NCBI GenBank assembly: GCA_030066455.1
Contig: JASJBQ010000044.1
Location: forward strand, 1-18,858
Direction: 5' to 3'
Length of the DNA: 18,858 nucleotides
Source of the DNA: Desulfobacterales bacterium
Lineage (GTDB): Bacteria; Desulfobacterota; Desulfobacteria; Desulfobacterales; UBA5852
Shown: positions 6,642-14,844 of the stretch, in pieces
How positions within the stretch are numbered: position 1 is the first letter of the stretch
Layout: each line of letters opens with the position of its first letter
Program-made: the position numbers and the translations under genes
Notes under the pieces: generated by a model
Told to the model about the DNA's origin: nothing
The model's input: only the letters and a program-made list of their open reading frames with translations
Databases searched by the model: none

Positions 6642-7139
6642 CTACGCCTCAAGGCCCCGCTTGCCGCCGACCCCTTTCAGCTGCATTTCCCTGCGGCGCA
6701 TGGGCATGGTGTCGATCAGGTCGAAAATGGCCTGAAGCGAAACCTGCTCCTCCTGCACGAGCTTCACCCCCCCATCCTTGCCGATCAGGATCACGGTGAA
6801 CCGGCCCGGTACCGCCCCGTAGCGGCGGCGTAGGGCCTGGACATCCTCCGGCGGCAGGGGGTGCCCCGCCCGGCCGGATGGACCGGTTTCCAGAAGGTCT
6901 ATCACCAGCAAATCCCGTTCCCGAACGTCCTGCGCCCGCGTTGCGAGACGTTTTTTAAACGCCGCCCACCGCGGGTCGGCGGCATCGGGCGCCATGACGA
7001 GCAAAAGGCGATGTTTCCAGCGATAGGCCCCGAGATCCGCCCCCCAGGCGGGCAAGGCAAGAGCGGCGACCGTCACGACGGCGAGCACGGCGGCCACCGA
7101 TCCTGGACCGGCGACAGTTGGCAAATGACAGGTCCGCAT
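6642..7139 (-). CDS. DUF4174-like exported protein
   Basis: This 165-aa protein has a signal peptide (hydrophobic residues about 14-30, AWGA as likely cleavage region near residue 33). A mature domain beginning LGAYRWKHRLLLVMAPDA follows. The pattern of an N-terminal RWKHRLLLV strand, a central LLVIDLL strand and a late RFTVILIGKDGGVKL hairpin followed by IFDLIDTMPMRRREM is that of DUF4174, a thioredoxin-fold domain of unknown function lacking redox cysteines. No CxxC is present here. A periplasmic location is likely. No strong ribosome binding site precedes the ATG, so the start is less certain. The gene diverges from the methyltransferase across a 547-base gap. Confidence 0.8.
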   Translation of the reverse strand: MRTCHLPTVAGPGSVAAVLAVVTVAALALPAWGADLGAYRWKHRLLLVMAPDAADPRWAAFKKRLATRAQDVRERDLLVIDLLETGPSGRAGHPLPPEDVQALRRRYGAVPGRFTVILIGKDGGVKLVQEEQVSLQAIFDLIDTMPMRRREMQLKGVGGKRGLEA

Positions 7140-7201
7140 ACCGGGAAGCTAAGCGCCGCCCACCGCTTGTAAAGCAACGCCCGCACCCTTTTCCGGTCCG
7201 T

Positions 7202-7230
7202 TTGTGGACCCGAGGGCACTATGCTAAGAT
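7202..7230 (+). promoter_or_regulatory. Possible sigma70-type promoter
   Basis: TTGTGG (7202-7207) and TAAGAT (7225-7230) are 17 bases apart and the -10 is preceded by TGC, an extended -10 feature. The -35 matches only 3 of 6 consensus bases, and the methyltransferase start is about 450 bases downstream, so this is weak. Confidence 0.25.
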
Positions 7231-7673
7231 CTCCCCTTGCTCCCGCGCCACCGCCCTCCAACCCCGGCGCCGGGGGTGTTTGAGTGCGCCATGCCGCCGG
7301 TGACTTTTATCGCCCGGCGCCAACCGCGCTTCAGCCGGCAAGAGGGCCAACCCGTCGAGCACCGACAGGTTCTCGCATCTTCTCGCTCGCTCCGCTCGAA
7401 ACGGCGGGTGGCCCGGTTTCAAACGAAAAACCATCCGACCGGACCTGTAAAGGCTGCAAGCCGCATGCAAGGTCCCGATACGTGCTGCCTCGCGTGCGGT
7501 CGACGCAAGTTGTGCGCGTCGGAAAGGCTGCGCCTGCGCGATCGCCGCCAGACGGTATTCGGGTCGTGCCTCCCGCAACCGGGGCGCTGCCGGACGCAGG
7601 AAGCCGATGGTTTGCAAGAACGTCGCTTTTCGATCGGCGAATGCGGCGTTTGTCTTCAACAACCCATATAGAA

Positions 7674-7677
7674 GGAG
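7674..7677 (+). promoter_or_regulatory. Ribosome binding site setting a TTG start
   Basis: GGAG within GAAGGAGAAG (7671-7680) lies nine bases before TTG at 7687. The next in-frame ATG is well inside the conserved part of the protein, so TTG is the most plausible start of the methyltransferase. Confidence 0.7.
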
Positions 7678-7686
7678 AAGTGTGCG

Positions 7687-8592
7687 TTGGAAAAGTATGT
7701 TGCATTCGTAAAAGAACTGGTGGACCAGGGCGGCCCTGCGGCCGGTGACTTTGAATCCCTCGACAAAGCCTGGCACCGCGCCGCCGGCGAGATCCGCAAT
7801 GCAGAGCAGCCCGTCAGGCTGACCCAACTGATCCGCGATGCCCTGGGCGATGCCATGTCGGCGGAAACCATCCAGGGCTACGGTTTCCTCAAGCCCCGGG
7901 GATACTCCGGCGATTTTCACATGATCGACAAAATCTACCAGCGACATGTGAGTTCACGGGCTGATCTCAAGAACTGGGATCTTTACTTTCATGCCCAGAA
8001 AGCGCCCATGGCCGTGCGCAACCGCAAAACGTATTTCATCGACCTGGTCACCAAACTGCGGCGACGCTGGCCCGGTCGGCAGCTGCATGTCCTCGACATC
8101 GCCAGCGGTCCCTGTCGCGATGTGCTGGAATACCTGGAGCAGTCCGGTGATCGGGCGATCCATTTTCACTGCGTCGATTCGGACCGGCGCGCCATCGCCT
8201 ACGCACGTGAAACCTGCCGGCGCCATATCGATCAAATCACGTTCTACCCCAAAAACGCTTTGCGGTTTCGATCGGACCGGCCGTTCGACCTGATCTGGTC
8301 GGCGGGACTGCTGGACTACTTCTCGGACCGGCAGTTCGTCTTGCTGATCAAGAATCTCTATCGCCAGCTCGGTACCGAAGCCGAACTCGTGGTGGGCAAT
8401 TTCCATCCCGACAACCCTTCCCGCGACTACATGGAAATCATCGGGGACTGGCATCTGATCTACCGCTCCGAGATCGACCTGATGAAACTCGCCCGTGGGG
8501 CCGGGTTTTGTCTGAACGATATCCGCGTCGGCGTGGAACCGGCCTACGTCAACCTTTTCCTGCACCTCAAGCAGGGACCCACCTTCCTCTGA
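7687..8592 (+). CDS. PhcB-like class I SAM-dependent methyltransferase
   Basis: This 301-aa protein has an N-terminal helical part (1-60) and then GFLKPRGYSGDFHMIDKIY (66-84). The KPRGYxGD segment is typical of methyltransferases related to Ralstonia PhcB, which makes the 3-hydroxypalmitate methyl ester signal. A Rossmann methyltransferase core follows: motif I VLDIASGPCRD (135-145), an acidic residue for the SAM ribose in HCVDSD (D164 or D166), and a later SAGLLDYFSD segment at the motif IV/V position. The C-terminal strands are LVVGNFH and VNLFLHL. It is cytoplasmic. Methylation of a fatty acid or other small carboxylate is plausible but the substrate cannot be read from sequence. Translation starts at TTG. 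No co-directional partner is near, and a hairpin follows the stop. Confidence 0.87.
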   Translation: MEKYVAFVKELVDQGGPAAGDFESLDKAWHRAAGEIRNAEQPVRLTQLIRDALGDAMSAETIQGYGFLKPRGYSGDFHMIDKIYQRHVSSRADLKNWDLYFHAQKAPMAVRNRKTYFIDLVTKLRRRWPGRQLHVLDIASGPCRDVLEYLEQSGDRAIHFHCVDSDRRAIAYARETCRRHIDQITFYPKNALRFRSDRPFDLIWSAGLLDYFSDRQFVLLIKNLYRQLGTEAELVVGNFHPDNPSRDYMEIIGDWHLIYRSEIDLMKLARGAGFCLNDIRVGVEPAYVNLFLHLKQGPTFL

Positions 8593-8650
8593 ACCCGTGA
8601 TGGCCGCGGCGAATCCCGGAAACAGCGGATTCGCGGCCGGCCCCGGAGCG

Positions 8651-8688
8651 GCGGCCGTCAGAGACGCCGACAGGCCCCTGACGGCCGC
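8651..8688. repeat. Perfect inverted repeat after the methyltransferase
   Basis: GCGGCCGTCAG (8651-8661) is the exact reverse complement of CTGACGGCCGC (8678-8688), with a 16-base loop. It lies 58 bases after the methyltransferase stop and could stop transcription, but no T-run follows. It could also be a regulatory hairpin or palindromic repeat ahead of the repair operon. Confidence 0.5.
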
Positions 8689-8812
8689 TGCCACCGTGCC
8701 GACACCGATGCCGGCCAACTTGGGGCCCATCTGTTTGCATGCCGTTTTCCGTGATTATCATGATCTCCGGGAACGGAGGGGGGTCCATCACGATCAAAGG
8801 GGAATTGCAGCA

Positions 8813-8962
8813 ATGATACAGAAACGAACGATAGGTATCGTGGGAACGGGCCAGGTGGGCGTCGCGGCGGCCTTTGCCATTTTCATGCGGGGACTGGCCA
8901 GCGAGATTATCCTGAATTCGGCCGAGACCCTCAAGGCCCGCATCGGGCCAATCCGGATTTAG
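8813..8962 (+). pseudogene. N-terminal remnant of lactate/malate dehydrogenase
   Basis: The 49-codon ORF begins MIQKRTIGIVGTGQVGVAAA and continues AFAIFMRGLASEIIL. This is the NAD-binding N-terminus of an L-lactate/malate dehydrogenase: beta strand, GxGxVG glycine loop and first helix. After about residue 31 it departs from the family: the VD pair expected at the end of the second strand is replaced by NS, and it stops at TAG instead of continuing for roughly 270 more residues. AAAGGGGAA (8796-8804) is a sound ribosome binding site and the ATG is intact, so it may still be translated. Its stop lies four bases before the exonuclease GTG. It is most likely a deletion remnant, possibly kept as a leader ORF. 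Confidence 0.7.
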
Positions 8963-8966
8963 CGCT

Positions 8967-9977
8967 GTGAAATCCGTGCTGCAACCCACTCCCGAGGGCC
9001 TTTACTGCCCGGCCGGGGATTTTCACATCGACCCCCCGCGCCCGGTGCGGCGCGCCGTCATTACCCATGCCCACGCGGATCATGCCCGGGCGGGCAGCGC
9101 ATCCTATCTCTGCGCCCGCGAAGGCCGGGCAATCCTGCAGGCTCGCCTCGGCCCGGACGCCCGCATCGAGGCCCTGCCCTACGGGCGCACCGTGAATCTC
9201 GGCGGTATCGACCTGTCCCTGCACCCGGCCGGCCACATCCGGGGTTCGGCTCAGGTGCGCATCGCGCACAGGGGGCATGTCACCGTGGTCTCGGGCGACT
9301 ACAAGACGGCCGCCGACCCGACCTGCACGCCGCTCGCACCCCAGCGCTGTCACACCTTTATCAGCGAGTCCACCTTCGGGCTGCCGATTTTCAAGTGGCC
9401 GGCCGCCGATGCGGTCATGGCGGCGATCGATGCCTGGTGGCGCGAAAACCGGGAGCAGGGCCGCACCAGCATCTTGTTCGCCTACGCCCTGGGCAAGGCC
9501 CAGCGGATTCTGGCCGGCCTGGACCCCAGCATCGGACCGATTCTCTGCCACGGGGCGGTCACCCGGATCAACCGGATCTACCGCCAGGCAGGCGTGGCCC
9601 TGCCGCCAACGCAGTATGTCGGCGATCTCCAGGATCGAAAGCGGCTGCAGGGCGCGCTCGTAATCGCCCCCCCTTCGGCCGACCACCCGGCCTGGATGCG
9701 CCGGTTTCCGCGGCGCTCCCGGGCATTCGCCTCCGGGTGGATGCGCATTCGCGGCCACCGGCGGCGCCGCGCCGTGGACCGGGGGTTTGTCATCTCGGAC
9801 CACAGCGACTGGGAAGGGCTGGTGGGAACCATCGACGCCAGCGGCGCGGAGGCCGTCGGCCTCACCCACGGCTATGCGGAGGAGATGGCGCGCTGGCTCC
9901 AGGAGAAGGGCAGGGCCGCCGAAGTTCTGCCGGCGGTCGATGCGGACGCTTCGGGAACGCACGGAGAAGACGCATGA
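8967..9977 (+). CDS. Ligase-associated MBL-fold DNA exonuclease (Exo)
   Basis: This 336-aa protein is a metallo-beta-lactamase-fold nuclease of the ligase-associated DNA damage response exonuclease family. It shows LYCPAGDFHIDP near the start and THAHADH (33-39) as the metal-binding HxHxDH signature. It also has HPAGHIRGSAQV with H90, SGDY (109-112, D111) and a late ISDHSDW histidine motif. In characterised clusters the partner Exo is grouped with Lig, Lhr-Core and MPE in DNA repair. The start is GTG, four bases after the stop of the dehydrogenase remnant and with no clear ribosome binding site of its own, suggesting coupled translation. Its stop overlaps the ligase ATG in the arrangement ATGA. 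Confidence 0.93.
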   Translation: MKSVLQPTPEGLYCPAGDFHIDPPRPVRRAVITHAHADHARAGSASYLCAREGRAILQARLGPDARIEALPYGRTVNLGGIDLSLHPAGHIRGSAQVRIAHRGHVTVVSGDYKTAADPTCTPLAPQRCHTFISESTFGLPIFKWPAADAVMAAIDAWWRENREQGRTSILFAYALGKAQRILAGLDPSIGPILCHGAVTRINRIYRQAGVALPPTQYVGDLQDRKRLQGALVIAPPSADHPAWMRRFPRRSRAFASGWMRIRGHRRRRAVDRGFVISDHSDWEGLVGTIDASGAEAVGLTHGYAEEMARWLQEKGRAAEVLPAVDADASGTHGEDA

Positions 9978-11581
9978 AAGCCTTTGCCGCGCTCTATCGC
10001 CGTTTGGACGAAACCACCAGCACCAACCGCAAAGTCGAGGCCATGGCCGACTATTTCGGCCGGACCCCGGCGGCGGATGCGATTTGGGCCGTGCGTTTTC
10101 TGATCGGCCGCAAGCCGCGCCAGGTGGTACCCACCCGGCAGCTGATGGCCTGGGCGGGCGAGCGGGCCGATGTGCCCGAATGGCTCTTCGAGGCCAGCTA
10201 CGACATCGTGGGGGATCTGGCCGAAACCATTACCCTGCTCCTGCCGCCGCCGACCCGATCCAGCGCGCAAGCCCTGCATGCCTGGGTCACCCTGGAATTG
10301 CTGCCTTTGAAGGCGATGGCGCTCAAGGCGCGGCAGCAGGCCATCTTCGACGCCTGGGACCGGATGGACGGCGCCCAGCGCTTCGTCTGGAACAAGCTGA
10401 TCACCGGCGGGTTCCGGGTCGGCGTTTCGCGGCGCCTGGTGGTGCGGGCCCTGGCGCGTTTGAGCGGGATCGATGCCGCCGTCATCACCCACCGGTTGAT
10501 GGGCGACTGGGCTCCCACGGCGGATACCTATCGCCGCCTCCTGGCCACCGATACCACCGATGCCGACGTCAGCCGCCCATACCCTTTCTATCTGGCCTAT
10601 TCCCTGGAAAAAGCGCCGGCCGATCTGGGCCCCCTGGACCAGTGGCAGGTGGAGTGGAAATGGGACGGCATCCGGGGGCAGATCATCCGCCGCCGGGGGC
10701 AGACCTATATCTGGTCGCGGGGCGAGGAACTGGTGACGGACAAATATCCCGAACTGGCGGCCGCAGCCGAGGCACTGCCCGACGGTACGGTGATTGACGG
10801 CGAAATTCTGCCCTGGCGCGAAGGCCGTCCCATGCCCTTCGGCGAACTTCAGCGTCGCATCGGCCGCAAAAAAGTGGGTCCTAAAATCCTGCAGGCAGTG
10901 CCGGTGGCCTTTCTGGCTTATGATCTGCTGGAATGCGAAGGCCGCGACCGGCGCGAAACGACGCTCGCCCGACGTCGGGAGCGCCTGGATCGCATCCTGG
11001 CGGCATCGTCCGCCGACCGGCTGATGGTCTCGCCCCTGGTCGAAGTCCCAAACTGGGAGGCCCTCCGGAAGCGGCATGCTGAATCACGTCGGCGGGGCGT
11101 GGAGGGTTTCATGCTCAAACGTCGCGATTCGGTTTACGGCGTGGGCCGGCGGCGGGGCGATTGGTGGAAGTGGAAAATCGATCCGCTGACCGTGGACGCC
11201 GTGTTGATCTATGCCCAGCGGGGCCACGGCCGGCGCGCCGGGCTCTATACCGACTACACCTTCGCCGTGCGCCGGGGCGAGGCGCTCGTGCCCTTTGCCA
11301 AAGCCTACTCCGGGCTGAGCGACGCCGAGATCCGCGAGGTGGACCGCTTCATCCAACGCAACACCCGGGAGCGCTTCGGACCGGTGCGCGCAGTGCGCCC
11401 GGAGCTGGTCTTCGAAATCGCCTTCGAAGGCATCCGGGCCTCGAAGCGCCACAAGTCCGGCGTGGCGGTCCGCTTTCCGCGCATCCTCCGCTGGCGGCGT
11501 GACAAGACGATCGCCGATGCCGACACGCTCGAGGCCCTCCAGACGCTGCTGACGACACCCAACCATGAACCCGAGGCCTGA
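9974..11581 (+). CDS. ATP-dependent DNA ligase (repair-cluster type)
   Basis: This 535-aa protein contains the nucleotidyltransferase motifs in order. The adenylation lysine K229 is in KWDGIR (motif I), followed by YIWSRG (245-250, motif III), VIDGEIL with E277, and AFLAYDLLE (motif IIIa). EGFMLK (377-382, motif IV) and WWKWKID (397-403, motif V) complete the set. An N-terminal DNA-binding region (1-200) and a C-terminal OB-fold region (about 410-510, including VAVRFPRILRWR) flank the catalytic core. It seals nicks using ATP. The family is the helicase- and exonuclease-linked type, not the housekeeping NAD-dependent LigA, nor a LigD with polymerase domains. The open frame extends upstream across the exonuclease gene, but the ATG at 9974 overlapping the exonuclease stop is the natural start. 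It is followed by the helicase nine bases later. Confidence 0.95.
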   Translation: MKAFAALYRRLDETTSTNRKVEAMADYFGRTPAADAIWAVRFLIGRKPRQVVPTRQLMAWAGERADVPEWLFEASYDIVGDLAETITLLLPPPTRSSAQALHAWVTLELLPLKAMALKARQQAIFDAWDRMDGAQRFVWNKLITGGFRVGVSRRLVVRALARLSGIDAAVITHRLMGDWAPTADTYRRLLATDTTDADVSRPYPFYLAYSLEKAPADLGPLDQWQVEWKWDGIRGQIIRRRGQTYIWSRGEELVTDKYPELAAAAEALPDGTVIDGEILPWREGRPMPFGELQRRIGRKKVGPKILQAVPVAFLAYDLLECEGRDRRETTLARRRERLDRILAASSADRLMVSPLVEVPNWEALRKRHAESRRRGVEGFMLKRRDSVYGVGRRRGDWWKWKIDPLTVDAVLIYAQRGHGRRAGLYTDYTFAVRRGEALVPFAKAYSGLSDAEIREVDRFIQRNTRERFGPVRAVRPELVFEIAFEGIRASKRHKSGVAVRFPRILRWRRDKTIADADTLEALQTLLTTPNHEPEA

Positions 11582-11590
11582 AAGCAACGC

Positions 11591-14092
11591 ATGAACGCCC
11601 GAAGGCATACCCGTGCGATCAAATCCGGCGGGCCCGCCGAGGCCCGGGCAGCGACCCAGCGCTGGTTTGAGGCCCGCGGCTGGGAGCCGCTGGCATTCCA
11701 GCGCGAGGCCTGGAAAGCTTACCGGGCGGGATTGAGCGGATTGATTCACGCCCCCACCGGGATTGGCAAGACCTATGCCGCCGCATTCGGCGCCATGACG
11801 GACGCCCTGACCGCGGCCAGGGACCCGAAGAAAATAGACCGTCCGGCCCCGCTGGCCGTCCTGTGGGTGACGCCCTTGCGCGCCCTGGCCGCGGACACCC
11901 TGGCGGCGCTGCAGCAGGCGGCCGCCGAATTCGGACTGCCCTGGCAGGTAGCCACACGCACCGGGGATACGCCCGCAGCCGTCAAGAAGCGGCAGCAAAA
12001 AAAACTCCCCACCGTGCTCGTCACCACGCCGGAAAGTCTCCACCTGCTGCTCTCCCACGCCGCCGCGCGGGAGCGCTTCAACCACCTCGATCTCGTGGTC
12101 GTGGACGAGTGGCACGAACTCATGGGCACCAAACGCGGCGTGCTGGTGGAACTGGCCCTGGCGCGGCTGAGGACCTGGCAGCCACGCGTGCGCATCTGGG
12201 GGCTTTCGGCCACACTGGGCAACACCGACATCGCTTTGCGGACCCTGCTGGGCCGCACCGCCGACCAGGGCGTTCTGATCCAGGGGCGCGTGCCCAAAAC
12301 CATAAGCGTGACGTCCATCCGGCCGGAGAAGGTCGAACGCTTCCCCTGGGCCGGCCACCTGGGGCTGAAGCTTCTGCCCCGGGTGATCGACCAAATCGAG
12401 GCCGCCGGCAGCACGCTGGTCTTCACCAACACCCGCTCCCAAACCGAAATCTGGTATCAGGCCCTTCGGGAAGCGCGGCCGGACTGGGGGGCGCGGCTTG
12501 CGCTGCACCATGGCTCCCTCGACCGCCGCGAGCGCGAACGGGTGGAGCAGGCCTTGCGCGAAGGCGCGCTCAAGGCCGTGGTCTGCACCTCCAGCCTCGA
12601 TCTGGGTGTCGACTTCAGCCCCGTCGATCAGGTGATTCAGATCGGCAGCCCCAAGGGCATCGCCCGCCTGATGCAGCGGGCCGGCCGAAGCGGCCACCGC
12701 CCGGGTCTGACCAGCGGCGTCGTTTGTGTGCCGACCCATGCCTTCGAACTGGTGGAGGTGGCGGCCGCCCGCAGCGCCATCGCAAGCCGCGGCATCGAGC
12801 CGCGGGTGCCGGTCACGCGCCCGCTGGATGTCCTGGCCCAGTACCTGGTCACCCTGGCCCTGGGGGACGGTTTCCGCCCGGCGGCCCTGTACCGTGAACT
12901 GCGCACCACCCATGCCTTTGCGGATCTGCCGCGGGCGGAATACGACTGGGTGCTGGATTTCGTGTCCACCGGCGGCGATGCGCTCGGCGCCTATCCCGAA
13001 TTTCACAAGATCATCCGGCGTGACGGCCGCTGCACCGCCGCCAGCCCCCGGATTGCCGGCCGCCACCGCATGCAAATCGGCACGATCACCGCGGATGCCG
13101 CCGTCGTCGTCAAGTTTCTGAACGGGCGCCGCCTGGGGTCGGTGGAGGAGCGCTTCATCTCGCGGCTCAAGCGGGGGGACGTGTTCGTCTTCGCCGGCCG
13201 GAGGCTCGAATACGTCCGCTTGCGCGATATGGTGCTCTACGTGCGCCGAACCCGCGCCCCCCAGGGGCCGATCCCCCAGTGGCTGGGCGGGCGCATGCCG
13301 CTTTCCACCGAACTGGCCGCGGCGGTTCGCGCCCAACTGGACCAGGCCGCCCGGGGCATTTTGGATGCACCGGAGATGCAGGCCCTCGCGCCGATCCTGG
13401 AGCTTCAGGCGCGCCGTTCGATCATCCCCGGCGCGGACGAACTGCTGATCGAAAAGCTGGTCTCCCGGGACGGCCACCACCTTTTTCTTTTTCCCTTCGC
13501 GGGCCGTCTGGTCAACGAGGGTCTGGCCGCTCTGCTGGCCTACCGGCTCTCCCGGAAGCGGCCGCTCTCCCTTGCGCTGGCTGCCAACGACTACGGGCTC
13601 GAGCTGCTCGCGGATCGCGAAATACCGCTGGAGGCCTTCGAAGACAAGCGCCTCTTCGCCACCGATCGGCTGGTCGAGGACATTCTGGCCAGCGTCAACG
13701 CCGCCGAGATGGGCCGCCGACAGTTTCGCGAAATTGCCCGGGTGGCGGGGCTGGTGTTCCCGGGATACCCCGGCCGTCCCAAGCACAGCGGCCAGATCCA
13801 GGCCTCCAGCAGCTTGCTCTACAACGTCTTTCAGCGCTACGCGCCGGACAATCTGCTTCTGGCGCAGTCCACCCGCGAAGTCCTGGAGCGGCAGCTCGAA
13901 TACCGGCGGCTGCACACGTGCCTCGAAGGCATGCTGAAGGCGCGCGTGCGCCGGGTCGTACTCGACCACCCCACGCCGCTGGCCTTCCCGATCATGGTCG
14001 ACCGCCTGCGCAGCCGCCTGAGTTCCGAAAAGCTGGCCGCGCGCGTGCGCCGCATGCAGTTGCGGCTGGAGAAGAGCGCCGATGACGGCTAG
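11591..14092 (+). CDS. Ligase-associated DEXH helicase (Lhr-Core type)
   Basis: This 833-aa superfamily 2 helicase has Walker A APTGIGKT (54-61), TPLRALA (94-100, motif Ia), TTPESL (145-150), motif II DEWH (172-175) and SATLG (206-210, motif III). The second RecA domain contains TNTRSQTE, SSLDLGVDF and QRAGRSGHR (motif VI). A winged-helix region and the long C-terminal Lhr-specific domain follow, including VEERFISRLKRGDVFVFAGR. The length fits the Lhr-Core form, much shorter than full-length E. coli-type Lhr (about 1,500 aa). Lhr-Core is a 3'-to-5' ATP-driven translocase and helicase acting in DNA repair. It starts nine bases after the ligase stop and its last 11 bases overlap the metallophosphoesterase gene. 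Confidence 0.95.
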   Translation: MNARRHTRAIKSGGPAEARAATQRWFEARGWEPLAFQREAWKAYRAGLSGLIHAPTGIGKTYAAAFGAMTDALTAARDPKKIDRPAPLAVLWVTPLRALAADTLAALQQAAAEFGLPWQVATRTGDTPAAVKKRQQKKLPTVLVTTPESLHLLLSHAAARERFNHLDLVVVDEWHELMGTKRGVLVELALARLRTWQPRVRIWGLSATLGNTDIALRTLLGRTADQGVLIQGRVPKTISVTSIRPEKVERFPWAGHLGLKLLPRVIDQIEAAGSTLVFTNTRSQTEIWYQALREARPDWGARLALHHGSLDRRERERVEQALREGALKAVVCTSSLDLGVDFSPVDQVIQIGSPKGIARLMQRAGRSGHRPGLTSGVVCVPTHAFELVEVAAARSAIASRGIEPRVPVTRPLDVLAQYLVTLALGDGFRPAALYRELRTTHAFADLPRAEYDWVLDFVSTGGDALGAYPEFHKIIRRDGRCTAASPRIAGRHRMQIGTITADAAVVVKFLNGRRLGSVEERFISRLKRGDVFVFAGRRLEYVRLRDMVLYVRRTRAPQGPIPQWLGGRMPLSTELAAAVRAQLDQAARGILDAPEMQALAPILELQARRSIIPGADELLIEKLVSRDGHHLFLFPFAGRLVNEGLAALLAYRLSRKRPLSLALAANDYGLELLADREIPLEAFEDKRLFATDRLVEDILASVNAAEMGRRQFREIARVAGLVFPGYPGRPKHSGQIQASSSLLYNVFQRYAPDNLLLAQSTREVLERQLEYRRLHTCLEGMLKARVRRVVLDHPTPLAFPIMVDRLRSRLSSEKLAARVRRMQLRLEKSADDG

Positions 14093-14801
14093 TGGATCGA
14101 ACCCATCCGGCCGCCGGGGCCCGGGGCCAGGCCGCGCCGTCGAGCACGCGCTGCACGGTCAGCGGCTCGTGCTGCTGCCCGAGCGGGCCCTCTACTGGCG
14201 GGAGAAGAAGATGCTGGTCGTGGCGGATGCCCATTTCGGCAAGGCCCAGCTATTCCGGGAGCGCGGGGTTCCCATTCCACCGGGCACGACGGCGGACGAT
14301 TTGCAGCGCCTGTCGCACCTGCTGGCGGATCTTCGGCCCGCAACCCTGCTCTTTCTGGGCGATTTGACCCACGGCCCGATCGACCACCCGGAGGATTTAG
14401 GGCGTTTGGTGACGCCCTGGCGCGCAAGGCACAGCGAGGTCGCCATGGCGCTGGTCAGCGGCAACCACGATCGATGGGGCGGGCCGCCGGCCGTCTTCGG
14501 ATTGGACTGGGTCGGGGCGGTGCGGCATGAAGACCCGTTCGTCTTCACCCACCAGCCGCAGGACGCGGCGGCGGGTTACAACCTGGCCGGGCATCTGCAC
14601 CCGGCCGTGGCCATACGCGGCCGGGGGGGGCTAAGGGCGAGCCTGCCCTGTTTCTGCTTCGGCCCGGATCAGGCCCTGCTACCGGCCTTTGGCGGCTTTA
14701 CCGGCTGCCAGGTGATTCGTCCCCGGCGCAAAGACCGGGTCTTCGTGATCGCCGACGATGCGGTCATCGCCGCGCCGGTCAAGACCACCGCGGCCGAATG
14801 A
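14082..14801 (+). CDS. pdeM: PdeM/MPE-type ligase-associated metallophosphoesterase
   Basis: This 239-aa binuclear metallophosphoesterase has the ordered metal-binding motifs DAHFGK (D49, H51), GDLTHG (D94), GNHDR (N128, H129), TH (H157) and GHLHP (H171, H173). The segment FRERGVPIPPGTT after the first motif is characteristic of the ligase-associated group. The Pseudomonas putida homologue, MPE, is a manganese-dependent DNA endonuclease; the same activity is inferred here. The ATG at 14082 lies inside the helicase gene (11-base overlap), so it should be co-translated with it. The first 20 residues are Gly-, Arg- and Pro-rich and probably disordered. This is the last gene of the four-gene operon; the DUF/PdeM name follows the family, so the symbol is moderately sure. 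Confidence 0.93.
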   Translation: MTASGSNPSGRRGPGPGRAVEHALHGQRLVLLPERALYWREKKMLVVADAHFGKAQLFRERGVPIPPGTTADDLQRLSHLLADLRPATLLFLGDLTHGPIDHPEDLGRLVTPWRARHSEVAMALVSGNHDRWGGPPAVFGLDWVGAVRHEDPFVFTHQPQDAAAGYNLAGHLHPAVAIRGRGGLRASLPCFCFGPDQALLPAFGGFTGCQVIRPRRKDRVFVIADDAVIAAPVKTTAAE

Positions 14802-14836
14802 CGGTGGTCGCCGGCAATCGGGGCGGGAATGCCGGC
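14783..14836. terminator. Tandem hairpins between convergent genes
   Basis: GACCACCG (14783-14790) pairs with CGGTGGTC (14802-14809) across the metallophosphoesterase stop, and GCCGGCA (14810-14816) pairs with TGCCGGC (14830-14836) just after. They fill the short gap between convergent genes and may end transcription from either side. No T-run follows, so this is only a possible terminator. Confidence 0.35.
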
Positions 14837-14844
14837 CTAGTCGC

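Larger units (their letters stand above)
7140..7686. other. Long intergenic region between divergent genes
   Basis: The 547 bases lie between the divergent DUF4174-like gene and the methyltransferase. Open frames exist on both strands but have no ribosome binding site, no recognisable domain and arginine- and proline-rich translations typical of GC-rich non-coding DNA. I recognise no RNA gene or riboswitch. The region probably holds promoters for both flanking genes, and it could be a decayed gene. Confidence 0.5.

Noticed and set aside
7237..7671. Plus-strand 144-aa frame in the long gap
   Set aside because: No ribosome binding site or recognisable domain; Arg- and Cys-rich translation typical of non-coding GC-rich DNA.
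8597..8812. Upstream in-frame extension of the dehydrogenase remnant
   Set aside because: The translation before the ATG at 8813 is Ala/Pro/Arg-rich, does not resemble the family, and crosses an 11-base-stem hairpin; the ribosome binding site supports 8813.
11084..13969. 961-aa minus-strand open frame opposite the ligase and helicase
   Set aside because: Antisense shadow of genes with complete motif sets; its translation is Gly/Arg/Gln-rich and recognisable to no family.
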